From Notospermus geniculatus (lineage: Eukaryota > Nemertea > Pilidiophora > Heteronemertea > Lineidae), in NCBI GenBank assembly GCA_002633025.1, contig NMRB01000045.1, positions 539,792 to 603,791 on the forward strand: 64,000 nt of DNA. Reading direction: 5' to 3'. The notes under the pieces were generated by a model. The model saw nothing but the letters and a program-made list of their open reading frames with translations. It was not told the DNA's origin and did no database searches. Numbering within the stretch: position 1 is the first letter of the stretch; each line of letters begins with the position of its first letter. The position numbers were made by a program, and so were the translations under genes. Positions 22,446 through 33,381 of the stretch are shown piece by piece.

Positions 22446-22453
22446 TATTTATA
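22446..22453 (-). promoter_or_regulatory. TATA box in right inverted end of the transposon
   Basis: The inverted copy of the left-arm TATAAATA faces inward towards the PHD gene. It lies about 1.46 kb upstream of that start, a distance increased by later insertions, so actual use is uncertain. Confidence 0.45.
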
Positions 22454-22562
22454 GAATTTCCCGCGATTCTGCCCTGGACCTCTTGACCAGTGGCGCCGGC
22501 TGGTTGAAGGTAAATGGTACTCATAGTAGCCTAATAGCCGGTTCCCTCTAGAGTCCCTTTAA

Positions 22563-23119
22563 GAGCAGCTCATCGAGCGATTCCTTGTCAAAATATTAAA
22601 TTTCAAACTTTGCTAAAAAATGGATGACTCCAGGGATAAAATATCATATGAAAATAAGAGACAATTTGTTTAAAAGGCAAAGACAAGCAAAAGTGCTGCA
22701 GATTTTGCAAACTTTAGGTTACAAAGGAACCGAGTTGTAAATATGATTAGAAGTGCTAAGCGAAATTATCAAAATGAAATGATGGGAAATGTCAATACTG
22801 GAGATGCCTCTGATAAGGACTGGTGGAAGTTGGTCAGCAATGTAATGTCAATGGGTCATGGAAATTCTAAACATATACCTTGTTTAAAAAACTCAAATGG
22901 AGTCTTGGTATTTGATGATGTCGAAAAGGCAAATTTGTTCAATTCTTACTTTGCAACAATATCTTCTGTAGATGATAGTGGTATGAATTTACCAAATCCT
23001 CCAGATTTGCAGCCCAATGACTTAGTTCATTCATTTGAAATTTTAGATGGTGATGTGCTTCATCATATAAAAAAACTCGATCCAAAAAAGCATATGGTTT
23101 TGGTGGGATTAGTCCACTT
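22563..23119 (+). pseudogene. LINE linker and start of reverse transcriptase
   Basis: Directly after TTAA the LINE resumes: WMTPGIKYHMKIRDNLFK, then VVNMIRSAKRNYQNEMM, KANLFNSYFATIS and HHIKKLDPKK, then GFGGISPLF after a frame change. These are the linker and the first reverse-transcriptase block of CR1/L2-like elements. The sequence is interrupted at about 23120 by a modular repeat and seems to resume near 26076. Confidence 0.8.
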
Positions 23120-26075
23120 TTTAGCTCACCCGTGAGCTATAGTCGTCGGTCGGCGTCCGTCGTCGTCGTCGTCGTCCGTTAGCAGGGCACGTTTCGTAAC
23201 CGCTGGGCCTATTGGCACCAAACTTGGTACATATGTCTTTCTGGGTCAGATGACCTCAGACACCAAGTTTCGGTCCGATCTGATTCCTGGCTTGGCCACC
23301 AGGGGGGATAAACCGAAAACCTTTAAAGTGCAGTTTCGCCTTAACCGTTGATCGGATTATCACCAAATTTTTATTGTAGCATTACAAGAAGTTTTCTTCC
23401 ACGAGCGATGACGTCATCAGCCTAATGGTTAAGCAGTGCATTTTCCGGGTATTTTTACTGATCAAAGTTATTTTATTCGAAACAGAGTGGCGATCATAAA
23501 CCAGTTCGCTCGGGAAATGAAAGTTTTGGATGTTCTCTACGTCCATACTGCTTCTGGGATTTTTCTGATTTTATCCTCCGCCGTCATTATCCTTGTTTTG
23601 AAACCCTGTTGAATGCCATTTTAATGGTAAAATCGGGAATTCCCTCGAAAAACAGCAGAGTGTCTGGGGATTCCCCAATGATAAACAATTTACGAGGGGT
23701 GGAATTAATCTGGTTCGACCGTATATCAAAGGCTTTGATATTTCTTCAGACATCAGTGAAAATTTCATTTTGATCTGTTGTGCATTTGTCCCGTCAATTT
23801 TGTCTTGAAAATCTCAACCTGCAGTGCTGACATGGACTAGTCCATTATTCAGAGGGGTGATGGTTGTTGGTCCAAAAATCCAGGCCATCCACTAGCTTGA
23901 ATTTCAGGACTCCCCGCCTCGAAAACCCGAAAACAGCATTGAGCCTCGTCCGGAACCCCTGATAAAACCCATTTAGCCCATATTTGTTTAGGCTGTGGCA
24001 TTCTTATCGTGACATCGACTGCGAAAGCCTCAGACACCGCGCCATGGCTATTGTAATAGGTGAGTCCATCGAGTCCACTGTGTTCTAATTTTAGAATCGA
24101 ATGACTTCATTGATCTAAGAATAGATCAGCTCCGCGTGAAACTTCTTGTAATGGTACATCTTATGAGGATACACGACATATCACCCGGGTTTTTGATTTG
24201 ACGTAATTTTCAAGGTCACAGAGGTCAAAATTCAAAATTTCTTCGTCGGGTGGCACGTTTCGTAGCTATTTGTCCTGGATTGTTCGAATTAGGTGTGATG
24301 ATGTATCTAGGTACCCTCTACGTCTGTGGCAGATTTCGGTCCGATCGGACTTCAAATATGGCCGCTAGGTGGCTATATTGGAAATTGGGTGTTGGCCCAT
24401 AGCTCGATAACTACTGGAGCTAGAATGTCCTCATCTTGACTACTCAAGGGATGTGACATCACTCCGCCCTCCGACAACGCTCGCACAAACCCTTGACGAA
24501 CTTTACTGTGGGAAGCCGTTTCCAACCGGATGTTCTGTTCGTGGACTCACTCCCGCTGTTAGTTTTCGACTTTCATCACAGATCGTTAACATTTGCAACA
24601 AACCTGAACATTTCTAAATACCACGTCAGTTTTTCTGTACACCTACATTCCCTGGTTTAGAAAATTGACGGTATTTTTGTTCAAAAACAGTTCAAGAGAG
24701 TGGTGGGTAAATCGCAATAGATAGAATGGCTGACCATCCTCGTTCCTAATACTTTCCAACCGCAAAATATACAGCGGCCGGTTTAACTGGCTTGGTGCCA
24801 ACCTGGGAGCGAGGTTGGTTCACAAGCGTTCTGATTGGTGCACCGCAACTCGAGGTGCGAGAGAAACAGAAATCCTGGCGAAGTTCCCCATGGGTTTGTG
24901 CGTACGAAGTATGAGTAGTACAGACACAGGTAGTCCATGATGGAATGTCCAGAACTTGAACAAGTATGTATCTTTGTAGCCTTCATGTGAACAGCAAATT
25001 TCAGCGTGATCGGACTTGACAGACCGCTGCCAGGCAGCCATTTTGGAAAATTGAACGTTGAGCTGTGTGACCGATAAACGTTGTTCAACTTGAAAACCCG
25101 TATAATATATCATGTATCTGCATTTGATGTATCTAAGATAAAAATTTGGTGATGATCCGTCAAATAATAACTTAGTTATTGCACTTTTTGTCCATTTCAA
25201 ATGGAGCCATCTAGTGACTATTCAGTGAACTACAGTACATACATCCTGTTTGGAAACTGTTGGTGAACCACTGGAGCTATTGACTTCAAACTTCACACAT
25301 ATGTGCTTCTAGGTCAGGTGACCTCAGACACCAAGTTTCGGTCCGATCTGATTCCTGACTTGGCCACCAGGGGGGATACACCGAAAACCTTTAAAGTGCA
25401 GTTTTGCCTGAACCGTTGATCAGATCATCACCAAATATTTACTGTAGGTACATCTTATGAGGATACATGACATATCACCCGGGTTTTTGATTTGACCTAA
25501 TTTTCAAGGTCACAGAGGTCAAAGTTCGAAATTTCATTCTTGGCCGGCACGTCTCGTGGCTATTTGGCCTAGATTGTTCAAATTCGGTGTGATGATGGGA
25601 GTCCAATCGGACTCCCAATATGGCCGCCAGGTGGCGTAACCTGAAAATCATCAAATTTGCTATAACTCAGGAATGACTTGACCCAGAGCGATCAAACTTG
25701 ATATTACCTCCCTCTAGATGACCTTTACAAGCACGTCAAATTTCGGCTTGATTAAAATTACAATATGGCCGCCAGGTGGCGTTACCCAAAAATCCTCAAA
25801 TGTGCTTACTCAGGAACGACTTGACCCAGAGCACTCAAATGTGCTATGTGGCTCCCTCTAGATGACCTTTATGTGCGTGTGCGAAGTTTTGGCCTGATCA
25901 GACATCCAATATGGGCGCCAGGTGACATAAACTGAAAATCATTGAAGTCCTACAACTTGGGAATGACTTGACCCAGATTGCTCATATTATACTGACAATG
26001 ACATACCTCTCTCTGTTATTACACTATTATGTCAAAACGGGTGAGCACATGGTCCATGGACCATTTCATTCTTAT
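23120..26075. mobile_element. ~3 kb modular GTGAGC repeat
   Basis: The left end reads TTAGCTCACCCGTGAGC and the right end ACGGGTGAGCACATGGTCC, a short inverted pair. The inside is made of repeated modules: CCAAGTTTCGGTCCGATCTG with TTGGCCACCAGGGGGGATA occurs at about 23255 and 25330, CATCTTATGAGGATAC twice, and ATATGGCCGCCAGGTGGC variants at least five times. No protein domain is found. The class is unknown to me. It splits the LINE reverse transcriptase. Confidence 0.65.
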
Positions 26076-26107
26076 TAACAGTGCCGACACTTTAGCCCCT
26101 ATCTTTG
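26076..26107 (+). pseudogene. LINE reverse transcriptase remnant
   Basis: The translation INSADTLAPIFEH fits the block that normally follows GISPLF in LINE reverse transcriptases, so it continues the fragment ending at 23119. The catalytic core further on is not seen. Confidence 0.55.
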
Positions 26108-26222
26108 AACACTCTATTATTTAAAGTGGGAATTATTAAGTTAGTGGGAATCGAATAAAACAGACTTTTTAAAATCTGGTTGCTACATTCGAATTTCGGC
26201 TCTTTAAATTTTAAAGGGACTA
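26108..26222 (+). repeat. Direct duplication flanking a hairpin, copy 1
   Basis: AACACTCTATTATTTAAAGT onward is repeated from 26450, immediately after the single N at 26449, with a few substitutions. Likely two alleles joined in assembly. Confidence 0.75.
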
Positions 26223-26355
26223 GGAAATTTTTTTCAAGCTTCGGTTATTACAAATGCTAGTCTTTCATGATAAATTCCCACCGTCAATTCACTTTTTCAA
26301 TTAACTGTTAATTACTGGCACCCAGACAAATCAGTCATCACCACACCATGGAGCA

Positions 26356-26448
26356 TTCACCACGTCACTGGGAACCTAATCAACATAATAGAGTACAAGC
26401 TCGCTCCATACAAAACATACAGCGAGAGGTTCCCAGTGACGTGGTGAA
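26356..26448. repeat. Inverted repeat with 22 bp arms
   Basis: TTCACCACGTCACTGGGAAC (26356 onward) is exactly inverted at 26427-26448. The right arm abuts the single N, so the hairpin may have caused an assembly break. Confidence 0.75.
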
Positions 26449-26449
26449 N

Positions 26450-26563
26450 AACACTCTATTATTTAAAGTGGGAATTATTAAGTTAGTGGGAATGGAATAA
26501 AACAGACTTTTTAAAATCTGGTTGCTACATTCAAATTTCGGATTTTTTAATTTTAAAGGTAGT
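26450..26563 (+). repeat. Direct duplication, copy 2
   Basis: Partner of 26108-26222. Confidence 0.75.
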
Positions 26564-26755
26564 GCTACAAACAAGAATTGTGATTTCCGTCACTGCTACA
26601 TTGCTCATTCCTACATACCACACCTCGCGTCATTCATGTAGCAGTACATATTTTCAATATTTTGCATGCGACACAACAGAAGTCATGCACAATGCAAGTG
26701 CTACAAATCAAGTCCTTATCTAAATTACCCACACACAAACCACACTACCCATCCC

Positions 26756-26990
26756 AATGCGACACCCTGCTCATCGAGCAAGTTGTAGCAGACAGTGGCG
26801 AGGCGCATTTGTAGTACAGCACTGAGTTGAATGTTATCAGTGAGTGCGACACCCTACTCGTCGAGCAAGGTGTAGCATACAGTGGCGAGGCGTATTTGTA
26901 GTGTAGCAGTTATTAGTTGAATGTTATCAGTGAGTGCGACACCCTGCTTGTCAGTGGCAAGGTGTACTTGTAGTGCAGCACTGAGTTGAA
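26756..26990 (+). repeat. ~90 bp tandem repeat
   Basis: Two to three units begin with GTGCGACACCCTGCTC or variants, contain CAGTGGCGAGGCG, and end with TTGAATGTTATCAGTGA. The last unit is shortened and runs into the LINE C-terminal frame. Confidence 0.7.
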
Positions 26991-27513
26991 TAAATTGACT
27001 AAAAAACTATCCTCTGTGCTTAGAGATGAACATGAAGCTAAGTGGAAAAAAGAAATCTTTGATGACTCTAATAATCGTAATATGCGGGGTGGGGACAAAT
27101 CTGGAAATAAGCTCAGAACCTACAGACTATTCAAAACAAATTACTTTCTTGAAAACTACTTAATGATTCATGTAAAAAACAGCTCTCACAGGAAAACCAT
27201 GACAAAACTCAGAATAAGTGCACATGATTTGGAAATTGAAAGGGGGCGATATAAGAACATATCTCCTGAACAAAGACTATACATCCAATGTACCAACGAA
27301 AATATTGAAGACGAACTACATTTCATTACTAAATGCCCCAAATACACTTCAATAAGACAATCCTTCTATTCCAAAATTGAAACAAAATGCCAAAACTTTC
27401 AGCTTTTAAATGATCAGAACAAATTAATTTGGCTCCTGTCTAGTGAAGATCCTGACGTATGCCGTGATTTGGCTGGTTTCATTTATAACATTTCTATGAT
27501 GAGGTCCACCTAA
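26986..27513 (+). pseudogene. LINE C-terminal region after reverse transcriptase
   Basis: The 175 aa frame shows LRTYRLFKTNYFLENYL, KLRISAHDLEIERGRY, then C-x(n)-EDELHFITKCPKY, the conserved tail of many animal LINE proteins with a CCHC-like zinc-binding pattern. It is open throughout. The catalytic YxDD region between 26107 and here is missing, so the element cannot be active. Confidence 0.75.
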
Positions 27514-27606
27514 TATTTTAAAGTCACTCACTATTATATCGGTGTGCAGTGTACTTTATTGTGATTATAGCTCGGGCGCCTGTTCATTGTAAAGGTGCTT
27601 ATATCT

Positions 27607-28024
27607 NNNNNNNNNNNNNNNNNNNNNNNNNNNNNNNNNNNNNNNNNNNNNNNNNNNNNNNNNNNNNNNNNNNNNNNNNNNNNNNNNNNNNNNNNNNNNN
27701 NNNNNNNNNNNNNNNNNNNNNNNNNNNNNNNNNNNNNNNNNNNNNNNNNNNNNNNNNNNNNNNNNNNNNNNNNNNNNNNNNNNNNNNNNNNNNNNNNNNN
27801 NNNNNNNNNNNNNNNNNNNNNNNNNNNNNNNNNNNNNNNNNNNNNNNNNNNNNNNNNNNNNNNNNNNNNNNNNNNNNNNNNNNNNNNNNNNNNNNNNNNN
27901 NNNNNNNNNNNNNNNNNNNNNNNNNNNNNNNNNNNNNNNNNNNNNNNNNNNNNNNNNNNNNNNNNNNNNNNNNNNNNNNNNNNNNNNNNNNNNNNNNNNN
28001 NNNNNNNNNNNNNNNNNNNNNNNN
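27607..28024. other. Assembly gap (418 N)
   Basis: A run of N. The length may not be real. Confidence 0.99.
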
Positions 28025-28222
28025 CTTTTGACCCTTCATCTATTTTAAACACCGTTTAGTGTATGAGTGCAGGATTTACAGGACATATTCAGAGATACTC
28101 CTAATTCGATCGTATCGTGTTCGATTTTTGCTTTTCGCCCGTATGTGGCAGTAACATCACTCTGAAGTTGGTATCTATGGTAAATTCTCTAGCTCCCCGT
28201 GCATATTTCTGGCCAGAAAATC

Positions 28223-30282
28223 ACGAAAATTGGATGGAAAAACATCAAATATTTCGAAAGTAACCAAATCCGCGGCTACAGACCCGTCATGCTTGTGTTA
28301 TGGTCAGTAGAAAATATCTAACCAATAAGCCAGTAGCCGGCTGCAGCAGACGGAAGGCTGTTTGGAGTGCGATCAGCTGTGCCCCGTGGAGGCACGTGGC
28401 GCTAGTTCGTGAAACTAAATCGCGTCACCGTTGAGCTCGCTGTGCCAGGTCTGATATTGCCTGCAATGATTCCTATCGTTTCATTCCCCTTTCCTCCGCA
28501 CTGTGGGATAGATTGGATGAAGGTCAACGACAAATGAGATCAAGGAGGGCTTTTTGTCGCATTTGTCGGCATATAATCCCGTCATTTCTTTCTCATCATT
28601 CCTTAATTTGTACGGCGATCGCCGGAGATTTCGCCATCATGTCACATCCCATGATTTGTGTCGCCAGCTTATTCCAAAAGCAATGTTTTTACCTGCAATA
28701 ACGCGACACGAGGCGTTTCGTGTTCGTGTGCAACTCAATCCGTCTTTGATACGGCTTGTCATGTCCATATCGGGGACGATATACACCTCATAAGTTACCA
28801 TTAAAGCCGTGTTTTTAGGCTGACGGGTGCATTTGTGCAGGAAACCTGCTCAGCACCCGACAAGACTATTCCAGACCTCCTGGTAACGATCATTAGAGTC
28901 TGGTTATACCAGGAGGCCATACAGTACTACGGACCGTTATTGAGATATATGGTGCCACAGAGATGATCCAGTACTAAAGGGAATCATTGTGGTATTTGAT
29001 AACTTATCATTATTTATTGATGAGTTTCACTAATTGCCGGCTATATTATATTTCCAGATGTCGGTTATATCACCTGACAAAACCAATATGGTACCGTAAC
29101 CATTTGTTTGTCTGTTAAAGAGCAGTATTTTTTGTGTCATTACGGAAGACACTCACCATCAATCATATTTAGAACCACAAAATGACTTCAGGATACCAAT
29201 TTACTTGCCAAATTCGTGACATATGAAGTTAGCCTGTTCCATTTTACGTCCATTATCCTGTAAATGCTGTGAACGCCAGACTTTGTACCCGACGATTCGA
29301 CAAAGCAGATGATATATTAGGACATGTACTATTTAAAACTTCAGAGGTGCATGTATCTCCGCCGTAATAGGTCTACGGTGTCATTGTCCTCCCTGGGATG
29401 TAATACTGCAGGGTGTCGCGAATGACGTCATCACCTTACAGGTGGCAGCACTGTAAGAGTGCTTGAGGCGCCATCTGGAAAATGGCGGTCTCTCTCAGTG
29501 AGGGCCTATCGTACGATGGGCTGACACTGAAACCAATACACATAATGTCAAAAATAGATAAGAGAGGAAATGGATTCTAAAATGGTGCTTTGTCAGTGCC
29601 GTGCTGTAGGCTACTTACTTTTCCGGACCAGAGATCTGGCCACTTCCTCTTGCTTGAAGTCACCTTCCCTTGAAAGCCAATGGAATCACTTGTCAGATTG
29701 AATGACGGCGGTGATGTGAACGTTTCTGTGCTGGAGAGAAAGTGTTAATCAGACTCGTGATTGGTGTACCATTTGTTTTCTACTAATTGCTGTGCAATAA
29801 TATTACACAGTATCAGCACACACCATGCTAGATATTATATTATATATCATTAGAAAGAAAAATCTGGCAACTGCATCTGTGTAGTTTGAAAGTGGTGAGA
29901 CGGAAGGAAGCCCGATATAATAGTTTACGTTCAGTGCTTCCAACTAGTTTGTTGGATGATGAGAAAGCCGTGCAGCGAGCATCAGTAACGCGGCGTCTGC
30001 ATCGGAACGTTCGATGCTGCCGGCTATCCGGCGTCAGTTACAGAAGCGATTGGCCACCGAGTTATTCTCTAGCGCGACTTCAAACTCCTCCGCAGGTGTT
30101 TCACTTCACCATGCATGGATTTCATTGGTGCAGCTCTCCTGTTGGTGAGAGGCTCTTGAGAGAAGACACTCGCCATCCGAGTCCAGGAACCCTGAGCCTG
30201 GCGCTACTATAAATAGCTCGCAAACCAACCGTCAGTGGTCACTTCCGGACGTATTGTGGCGGGTGTGCGGATTTAGATTTTT
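28223..30282 (+). repeat. ~2 kb tandem duplication, copy 1
   Basis: From ACGAAAATTGGATGGAAAAA to GTGCGGATTTAGATTTTT this repeats at 30283-32636 with few substitutions. It contains a TATA promoter at its 3' end, but the sequence just downstream of the promoter is cut off by the start of the second copy, so this copy has no first exon. Confidence 0.9.
30208..30215 (+). promoter_or_regulatory. TATA box, duplicated promoter copy 1
   Basis: TATAAATA followed by GCTCGCAAACCAACCGTCAG. The expected downstream exon is missing in this copy. Confidence 0.5.
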
Positions 30283-30486
30283 ACGAAAATTGGAGGGAAA
30301 AACATCAAATATTTCGAAAGTAACCAAATCCGCGGCTACAGACCCGTCATGCTTGTGTTATGGTCAGTAGAAAATATCTAACCAATAAGCCAGTAGCCGG
30401 CTGCAGCAGACGGAAGGCTGTTTGGAGTGCGATCAGCTGTGCTCCGTGGAGGCACGTGGCGCTAGTTCGTGAAACTAAATCGCGTC

Positions 30487-30672
30487 ATGATGCTGCGTGG
30501 AATCGGTCAGGCCTGACCAAAATTATTAAACATGTTTGATATTCGCGTTTTGGTCAGAAATGACCAAATTCTAGCCTGAAATTGCCCGCACACTAGGGAA
30601 TTCTGCTTATGGAATCGGTCAGGACTGAAATTTGTCTAAGCTGAATTCTCTAGTGTGCGCCAGGCTTTAGCT
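30487..30672. mobile_element. ~185 bp insertion present only in duplication copy 2
   Basis: GGAATCGGTCAGGCCTGACC and GGAATCGGTCAGGACTGA recur inside, and CACACTAGGGAATTC is inverted as GAATTCTCTAGTGTGCG. Compared with 28432-28436 in copy 1 it is an extra block. Class unknown. Confidence 0.6.
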
Positions 30673-31871
30673 CCGTTGAGCTCGCTGTGCCAGGTCTGAT
30701 ATTGCCTGCAATGATTCCTCTCTATCGTTTCATTCCCCTTTCCTCCGCACTGTGGGATAGATTGGATGAAGGTCAACGACAAATGAGATCAAGGAGGGCT
30801 TTTTGTCGCATTTGTCGGCATATAATCCCGTCATTTCTTTCTCATCATTCCTTCATTTGGACGGCGATCACCGGAGATTTCGCCATCATGTCACATCCCA
30901 TGATTTGTGTCGCCAGATGTTTTTACCTGCAATAACGCGACACGAGGCGTTTCGTGTTCGTGTGCAACTCAATCCATCTTTGATACGGCTTGTCATGTCC
31001 ATATCGCGGACGATATACACCTCATAAGTTACCATTAAAGCCGTGTTTTTAGGCTGGCGAGTGCATTTGTGCAGGAAACCTGCTCAGCACCCGACAAGAC
31101 TATTCCAGACCTCCTGGTAACAATCATTAGAGTCTGGTTATACCAGGAGGCCATACAGTACGGACCGTTATTGAGATATATGGTGCCAGAGAGATGATCC
31201 AGTACTAAAGGGAATCATTGTGGTATTTGATAACTTACCATTATTTATTGATGAGTTTCACTAATTGCCGGCTATATTATATTTCCAGATGTCGGTTATA
31301 TCACCTGACAAAACCAATATGGTACCGTAACCATTTGTTTGTCTGTTAAAGAGCAGTATTTTTTGTGTCATTACGGAAGACACTCGCCATCAATCATATT
31401 TAGAACCACAAAATGACTTAAGGATAGCAATTTACTTGCCAAATTCGTGACATATGAAGTTAGCCTGTTCCATTTTACGGCCATTATCCTGTAAATGCTG
31501 TGAACGCCAGACTTTGTACCCGACGATTCGACAAAGCAGATGATATATTAGGACATGTACTATTTAAAACTTCAGAGGTGCATGTATTTCCGCCATAATA
31601 GGTCTACGGTGTCATTGCCCTCCCTGGGATGTAATACTGCAGGTTGTCACGAATGACGTCATCACCTTACAGGTGGCAGCACTGTCAGAGTGCCTGAGGC
31701 GCCATCTGGAAAATGGCGGTCTCTCTCTCAGTGAGGCCTATCCTACTATGGTAAGGGCCGACACTGAAACCAATACACATATATCAAAAATAGATAAGAG
31801 AGGAAATGGATTCGAAAATGGTGCTTTGTCAGTGCCGTGCGGTAGACTACTTACTTTTCCGGACCAGAGAT

Positions 31872-32012
31872 CCTGGGACCTTATTCACGAAGCTCCCGTA
31901 ACTTACGGAAGTGCGCAAACTATTGTCCTTTAGCGTACAAGCTATTGTTCACTATTAGCCTGACAAAGGATTTGCGTACCCTTAAAGTTACGGGGCCTTT
32001 GTGAATAAGGTC
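31872..32012. mobile_element. Miniature TIR element in duplication copy 2
   Basis: GGGACCTTATTCACGAAGC is inverted as CTTTGTGAATAAGGTCCC, and GTAACTT/AAAGTTAC continues the pairing. Copy 1 (about 29635) lacks it. Confidence 0.7.
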
Positions 32013-32561
32013 CCTTGAAGTTGCCTTTCCTTGAAAGCCAATGGAATCACTTGTCAGATTGAATGACGGAGGTGATGGGAACGTTTCTGTGCTGGAGAGA
32101 AAGTGTTAACAGACTCGTGATTGGTGTACCATTTGTTTTCTACTAATTGCTGTGCAATAATATAACACAGTATCAGCACACCATGCTAGATATTATATTA
32201 TATATCATTAGAAAGAAAAATCTGGCAACTGCATCTGTGTAGTTTGAAAGTGGTGAGGCGGAAGGAAGCCCGATATAATAGTTTACGTTCAGTGCTTCCA
32301 ACTACATAGTTTGTTGGATGGTGAGAAAGCCGTGCAACGAGCATCAGTAACGCGGCGTCTGCATCGGAACGTTCGATGCTGCCGGCGTCAGTTACAGAAG
32401 CGATTGGCCACCGAGTTATTCTCCAGCGCGACTTCCAACTCCTCCGCAGGTGTTTCACTTCACCATGCATGGATTTCATTGGTGCAGCTCTCCTGTTGGT
32501 GAGAGGCTCTTGAGAGAAGACACTCGCCATCCGAGTCCAGGAGCCCTGAGCCTGGCGCTAC

Positions 32562-32569
32562 TATAAATA
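32562..32569 (+). promoter_or_regulatory. TATA box, duplicated promoter copy 2
   Basis: TATAAATA with an initiator-like TCAGTGG about 25 bp downstream, followed by a short open exon. This is the best promoter candidate outside transposons in the window. Confidence 0.5.
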
Positions 32570-32643
32570 GCTCGCAAACCAACCGTCAGTGGTCACTTCC
32601 GGACGTATTGTGGCGGGTGTGCGGATTTAGATTTTTGGATATA

Positions 32644-32691
32644 ATGATTTTCTGGCGCTCTGTTGTCGACTTGGAGTTGGTTTGCCTGGTG
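32644..32691 (+). CDS. Candidate first coding exon (signal-peptide-like)
   Basis: An ATG about 55 bp after the putative start site opens 16 codons, MIFWRSVVDLELVCLV, ending at a consensus donor GTGAGT. The peptide is moderately hydrophobic, as in the start of a secretory signal. It might be exon 1 of the receptor gene at 54-62 kb, but it ends in phase 0 while the first receptor exon seen starts in phase 1, so at least one further exon would be needed. It could equally be chance. Confidence 0.25.
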
Positions 32692-32699
32692 GTGAGTAA

Positions 32700-33243
32700 C
32701 ATTATCGTACACTTACCGCATTGTTTCACCTATTTAAAACATATCTTTTTACTTGTTCCTGATGCATGCCTCATGCATGGCCATGAACCAGGTTACTTTT
32801 TCTGAGTGAATCTCTTCTGCAATAAGCACTTCAATCCACATTTACAGATATTTCGATACTTTATGTAATGCTTTAGCTTGTCACATACTCCTATCTCATC
32901 CTCACACGTTACCGCATGTATTCATTCAAGAGTAGCTTCTAGGTATCGCCGAGTAGTCCGGATAGAACCTTTCCGATTAGTATTGAATGGGGGAGCTGAG
33001 AGTCGAACATTGAATCGTGTTACTTTGTTTGCTATAAGATGCAGGAGGAAACCGCCGCCCCGCATGGGAAAAATTCGAGAGTGACTTCGACCATGATGTC
33101 TGTTGGCGTTGTAAACTGCTGCTAACTGTGGATTTGTGGTCCATGTAAAATGACAAGGTTGAACTTTTTGAGAAGTGGAAATCACTGTATCCTTCAGGCT
33201 ATGATTCAAGAGCAACAGGGTGTACGGAGACGCCGGTTCATAA
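32700..33243. other. Unannotated stretch
   Basis: No gene or repeat supported. Confidence 0.4.
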
Positions 33244-33245
33244 TA

Positions 33246-33343
33246 GGGAGTTTAAGAAATCAAACGATAGACGTTAACTTTACGACAACGTTATTTTTCA
33301 TACTGCGAATTCACAAGTTTATCGTTTGATTTCTTAAACTCCC
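33246..33343. mobile_element. 98 bp foldback with TA target site
   Basis: GGGAGTTTAAGAAATCAAAC (continuing GATA) is exactly inverted at the right end, with TA on both sides (33244-33245, 33344-33345). Related ends occur at 50220-50429 and ~54215-54343. Tc1/mariner-like by target site. Confidence 0.8.
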
Positions 33344-33381
33344 TAATGATTCTCAAACGTTCGCGACCTGAAGCCATTAGC

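Larger units (their letters stand above)
14698..22558 (+). mobile_element. Two-gene P/Kolobok-like DNA transposon (7,861 bp)
   Basis: Terminal AGGGACTCTAGAGGGAAC is exactly inverted at 22541-22558, and TTAA flanks both ends (14694-14697, 22559-22562). Removing the element plus one TTAA rejoins the surrounding LINE in frame, which confirms the boundaries. Inverted similarity continues inward, with shared blocks at about 14858-14930 versus 22395-22475 and at 14952-14998 versus 21196-21245. It carries a transposase gene (+) and a PHD-finger gene (-) meeting tail to tail. TTAA targets are known for Kolobok and piggyBac; P elements normally make about 8 bp duplications, so this combination is unusual. 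Confidence 0.9.
30283..32636 (+). repeat. ~2 kb tandem duplication, copy 2
   Basis: Differs from copy 1 mainly by two extra blocks: ~185 bp at about 30487-30672 and a ~140 bp miniature element at 31872-32012. Copy 1 therefore shows the sites without them. Confidence 0.9.

Noticed and set aside
14698-22558. ProtoRAG (RAG1-like/RAG2-like) transposon
   Set aside because: The catalytic domain carries P-element/THAP9 signatures, the target is TTAA rather than a 5 bp duplication, and no Kelch repeats are present in the PHD protein.
27534-28059. Long open frames across 27607-28024 and 49161-49433
   Set aside because: They are made of N bases.
29886-30212. 108-codon open frame in the duplicated region
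   Set aside because: It runs up to the TATA box and is disrupted in the other copy.
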